From Scatosoma sp045643825 (GTDB lineage Bacteria; Bacillota; Clostridia; Christensenellales; Borkfalkiaceae), in NCBI GenBank assembly GCA_045643825.1, contig JAZRFV010000090.1:1-8261 (forward strand): DNA of 8,261 bases. The letters run 5' to 3'. Position 1 is the stretch's first letter. Each line of letters opens with the position of its first letter. Positions 6,165 through 8,261 of the stretch are shown here, in pieces. The notes under the pieces are model-generated. The model was not told the origin of the DNA. It was given only the letters and a program-made list of their open reading frames with translations, and did not search any database. The position numbers and the translations under genes were made by a program.

Positions 6165-8261
6165 TTATTTTGCAATTCTAACCACTTCAATGCTAAAGAT
6201 ATACATTTCAATGTTATTGATACCGTTAATACCCATCGAAGATGAACCGATTGCATCAAAAGTAAACGTTTCGTTTACAACCTTACCCGTAGACGTATCG
6301 CCGAATTGACCTATTTGTTGCCAGTTGCCGTGCGTATACAACAAAACGTAACTATTGTTCACTGCATAGCCCTTAATCGTCATTTGATAGGTATAAGCGC
6401 TATCATTGAGCAAATTGTCAAGCGCCTTGAAAAGGAACAAGCCCGTGCCTTTTACGTAGAATACGGGAACGCCTTCGGTATACCCGTTTGCTGCCGTAAA
6501 GTTGTTATCAAAGGTCGCTTGGTCCATTTTACCTGCTTCTACCAACTTAGACGCGTCTACGTAGCCGATGCTGTTGCCTTCATTACCGTATTTATTATCC
6601 CAATCTTCAATCGCCGCCAAATTGCTGTTCGTCGTATTGAGGACAATTTTGTTGTCTACCCATTCTGCACTGGTAAGCAAGTTTTCAGGGGTAACGTTAA
6701 CGTCCACTTCGGGCACAACTTTTTCCGTTCTAACCACTTCTACGCTTGCAATGTAAAGTTCCATACTGCCGCCTGCGTAGAAACCAAAATTCTTAATACC
6801 GATAGGCAAAGAAATCGTTTCATTCAATACATAACCATTAGAAGTATCGCCAATTTGTTTACCAACGCCACCGTTATTTGACCACAAATGCGAGTTAGCA
6901 ACTTGAACTGCATAACCTTTGATCGTTAAACTGTAAGTATAACCTTCGTCTTTAGAGAACAAACCATCAAGCGCGCTGAACCAGAATGCGCCGCCGCCCT
7001 TTACGTGCAATACGGGGATTGCCGTATTAAAGCCGTTTGCAGCCGTGAAGTTCGCATCAAGCTTTGCTTGGTCAAGCATACCTGCTTCCGCCAACTTGCT
7101 CGTGTCAACGTAGCTAATTTCAAATCTGCCGTCTGCATCTTTAAATGCAGTCAAGTTATCCGCCGTCGTGTTCAGGACGATTTTGTTGTCTGCCCATTCT
7201 GCTTTGGTGAGCAAGTTTTCGGGGGTAACGTTAGGATTTACAATAACTTTGGTTCTTTCTACTTCAAGACTAAATACGTAGATTTCAATGCTTTGGTTAC
7301 CCAAGATACCCAATGCAGGGTGACCCGTAGGCATATCAAACGTTTCGCTAAACGCGTAACCGCTTTCCGAGCCAGCGAATTGCTTTACAGATTTCCACGT
7401 ATCTCTCGTAAACATATGGCCGTCATTTACAAACGCCGCATATCCTTTAATGGTAACTTTGTAGGTGTATCCTTCATAGTTTGCAAACAAACCGTCAAGC
7501 GCGTTGAAATAGAAGAAACCGCTACCCTTTGCGTAGAATACAGGAACGCCTGCATTGTATCCGTTTGCCGACGTAAAGTTTGCATTAAAGGTGTCTTGAT
7601 CCATTCTGCCAGCTTCCACCAACTTAGACGCGTCTACGTAACCAATGCTAGAACACTTACCGTCGTGATCCGTATATGCGGTTAAGTTGCTGTTCGTAGT
7701 ATTAAGAACAATTTTGTCATTTTCCCAGTTTACGCTGGAAACCAAATTATCGGGCGTTACTTCGGGATTTACCACAGGGATTTCCTTTTCCGTTCTTACT
7801 ACTTCGATGCTTGCGATGTAAAGTTCCATACTACCGCCTGCATAGAAACCAAAATTATTCATACCCGTAGGCAACGTAACCGTTTCACTAAATGCGTAAT
7901 AAGGACGCGATTCATTCGTATCCGCAATTTGTCTAATGTCGTGGCCTTTGTTCGTCCACAAATGCACGTTTGCCGCTTGTACAGCAAAGCCTTTAATCGT
8001 CAATTGATATTCATAGCTTTCGCCATCAACAAACAAACCATCCAATGCGCTGAACCAGAACGCACCGCCGCCCTTCACGTACAATACGGGGATTGCCGTA
8101 TTAAAGCCGTTTGCAGCCGTGAAGTTTGCTTCAAGCGTTGCTTGGTCAAGTTTACCTGCTTCTACCATCTTAGCCATGTCAACGTAGCTAATTGCAAATC
8201 CACCGTCTGCATCTTTAAATGCAGTCAAGTTATCCGCCGTCGTGTTAAGGACGATTTTGTT
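6165..8261 (-). CDS. Repetitive multi-module (A-B-A-B) probable cell-surface or secreted protein, 5' end outside window
   Basis: Partial gene: the frame is open to the right edge (first visible codon AAC at 8261-8259), and 698 codons plus a TAA stop are seen. The TTG at 8226-8228 lies inside a repeat and is not a real start. The visible protein is four tandem modules. Each begins with a motif like VTPENLL...W.DNKIVLNTT, followed by YVD.(S/A)KLVEAG..DQ, an ANFTAANG(F/Y) segment, GVPV/AIPV followed by an aromatic FWFSALDGLF or FYFNALDGLF segment, YTY..TIKGYA, and a closing strand like SMELYIASIEVVRT. The alternating hydrophobic/aromatic pattern and the closing G-S-x-E-x-Y strand resemble jelly-roll carbohydrate-binding modules; this is an inference and no named family is recognised. 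The visible part has only one Cys, is rich in Asn, Thr and Gly, and ends directly after the last module without LPXTG, SLH or membrane segment. Any signal, anchor or catalytic domain must be upstream. It is the first gene visible of the minus-strand set; glycan capture for the downstream hydrolases is plausible. Confidence 0.8.
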   Translation of the reverse strand, partial: NKIVLNTTADNLTAFKDADGGFAISYVDMAKMVEAGKLDQATLEANFTAANGFNTAIPVLYVKGGGAFWFSALDGLFVDGESYEYQLTIKGFAVQAANVHLWTNKGHDIRQIADTNESRPYYAFSETVTLPTGMNNFGFYAGGSMELYIASIEVVRTEKEIPVVNPEVTPDNLVSSVNWENDKIVLNTTNSNLTAYTDHDGKCSSIGYVDASKLVEAGRMDQDTFNANFTSANGYNAGVPVFYAKGSGFFYFNALDGLFANYEGYTYKVTIKGYAAFVNDGHMFTRDTWKSVKQFAGSESGYAFSETFDMPTGHPALGILGNQSIEIYVFSLEVERTKVIVNPNVTPENLLTKAEWADNKIVLNTTADNLTAFKDADGRFEISYVDTSKLAEAGMLDQAKLDANFTAANGFNTAIPVLHVKGGGAFWFSALDGLFSKDEGYTYSLTIKGYAVQVANSHLWSNNGGVGKQIGDTSNGYVLNETISLPIGIKNFGFYAGGSMELYIASVEVVRTEKVVPEVDVNVTPENLLTSAEWVDNKIVLNTTNSNLAAIEDWDNKYGNEGNSIGYVDASKLVEAGKMDQATFDNNFTAANGYTEGVPVFYVKGTGLFLFKALDNLLNDSAYTYQMTIKGYAVNNSYVLLYTHGNWQQIGQFGDTSTGKVVNETFTFDAIGSSSMGINGINNIEMYIFSIEVVRIAK
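6168..6653 (-). repeat. Module 4 (type B, C-terminal) of the repetitive protein
   Basis: Visible residues 537-698. Matches module 2 in NSIGYVDASKLVEAG.MDQ.TF and GVPVFYVKG, and ends NNIEMYIFSIEVVRIAK followed by stop. It carries a short insertion after NTTNSNLAA (EDWDNKYGNEG) and lacks the VTPENLL linker, as expected for the last copy. It is the most diverged of the four. Confidence 0.85.
6654..7187 (-). repeat. Module 3 (type A) of the repetitive protein
   Basis: Visible residues 359-536. Nearly the same as module 1: FKDADGRFEISYVD, the GGGAFWFSALDGLF segment, and the FGFYAGGSMELYIAS ending. At DNA level it shares two uninterrupted identical stretches of about 45 nt with module 1 (7008-7052 with 8082-8126, and 7129-7172 with 8203-8246), both at an offset of 1074 bp. 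Confidence 0.85.
7188..7718 (-). repeat. Module 2 (type B) of the repetitive protein
   Basis: Visible residues 182-358. Type-B marks are SSIGYVDASKLVEAG, GVPVFYAKGSGFFYFNALD and a closing segment LGILGNQSIEIYVFSLEVER. It differs from type A in the aromatic strand and in lacking FGFYAGG. It holds the only Cys of the visible protein (K-C-S-S). Confidence 0.85.
7719..8261 (-). repeat. Module 1 (type A, first visible) of the repetitive protein
   Basis: Covers visible residues 1-181 (N-K-I-V-L-N-T-T to the next N-D-K-I). Type-A marks are FKDADGGFAISYVD, the GGGAFWFSALDGLF segment and the ending NFGFYAGGSMELYIAS. The linker VNPEVTPDNLV leads into module 2. The natural module start (VTP(E/D)NL linker) lies just beyond the right edge. 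Confidence 0.85.

Noticed and set aside
6306..7685. Plus-strand open frames of 191 and 226 residues
   Set aside because: Antisense shadows of the repetitive minus-strand gene. They recur with the repeat period and carry no protein-like features.

Overview
The window looks like an accessory carbohydrate-utilisation locus from an AT-rich Gram-positive bacterium, most likely an uncultured gut-type Clostridia member. That placement rests on strong AGGTGG/GGAG ribosome sites, AT-rich spacers, the mix of glycoside hydrolase families and rho-independent-style hairpins. It is an inference; no taxonomic marker gene is present.

Right part (6165-8261, minus strand): the 3' portion of a long gene for a repetitive, probably extracytoplasmic protein. 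It has four ~160-180-residue beta-rich modules in an A-B-A-B order, and its 5' end lies beyond the right edge. Middle and left-middle (930-6083, minus strand): three genes in the same direction. They encode a compact GH127-type (beta-L-arabinofuranosidase-like, Cys/Zn) protein, a GH4 NAD/metal-dependent glycosidase of the CHSV (alpha-galactosidase-like) subgroup, and a GH78-type alpha-L-rhamnosidase-like enzyme. None of the three has a signal peptide, so they are expected to trim imported oligosaccharides in the cytoplasm. Spacers are short (about 60-90 nt). The spacer after the repeat gene holds a perfect 14-bp stem-loop without a U-tract, and the spacer before the GH4 gene holds a palindrome that may be an operator. 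A 19-bp bidirectional terminator at 753-797 closes the set.

Left part (1-929): no convincing gene. It holds four terminator-like hairpins. Two of them directly follow copies of a sequence that reads as the 3' end of a tRNA (T-arm 3' strand, acceptor strand, CCA). Between those copies lies a hairpin-rich stretch. This looks like a chromosomal junction, possibly an old integration site at a tRNA(Leu)-like gene.

Taken together, the surface protein may bind a plant polysaccharide and the three cytoplasmic enzymes may release L-arabinose, galactose or galacturonate, and L-rhamnose. That combination fits rhamnogalacturonan-I/pectin side-chain or plant glycoconjugate breakdown. No transporter, regulator or sugar-catabolic gene is visible in the window.
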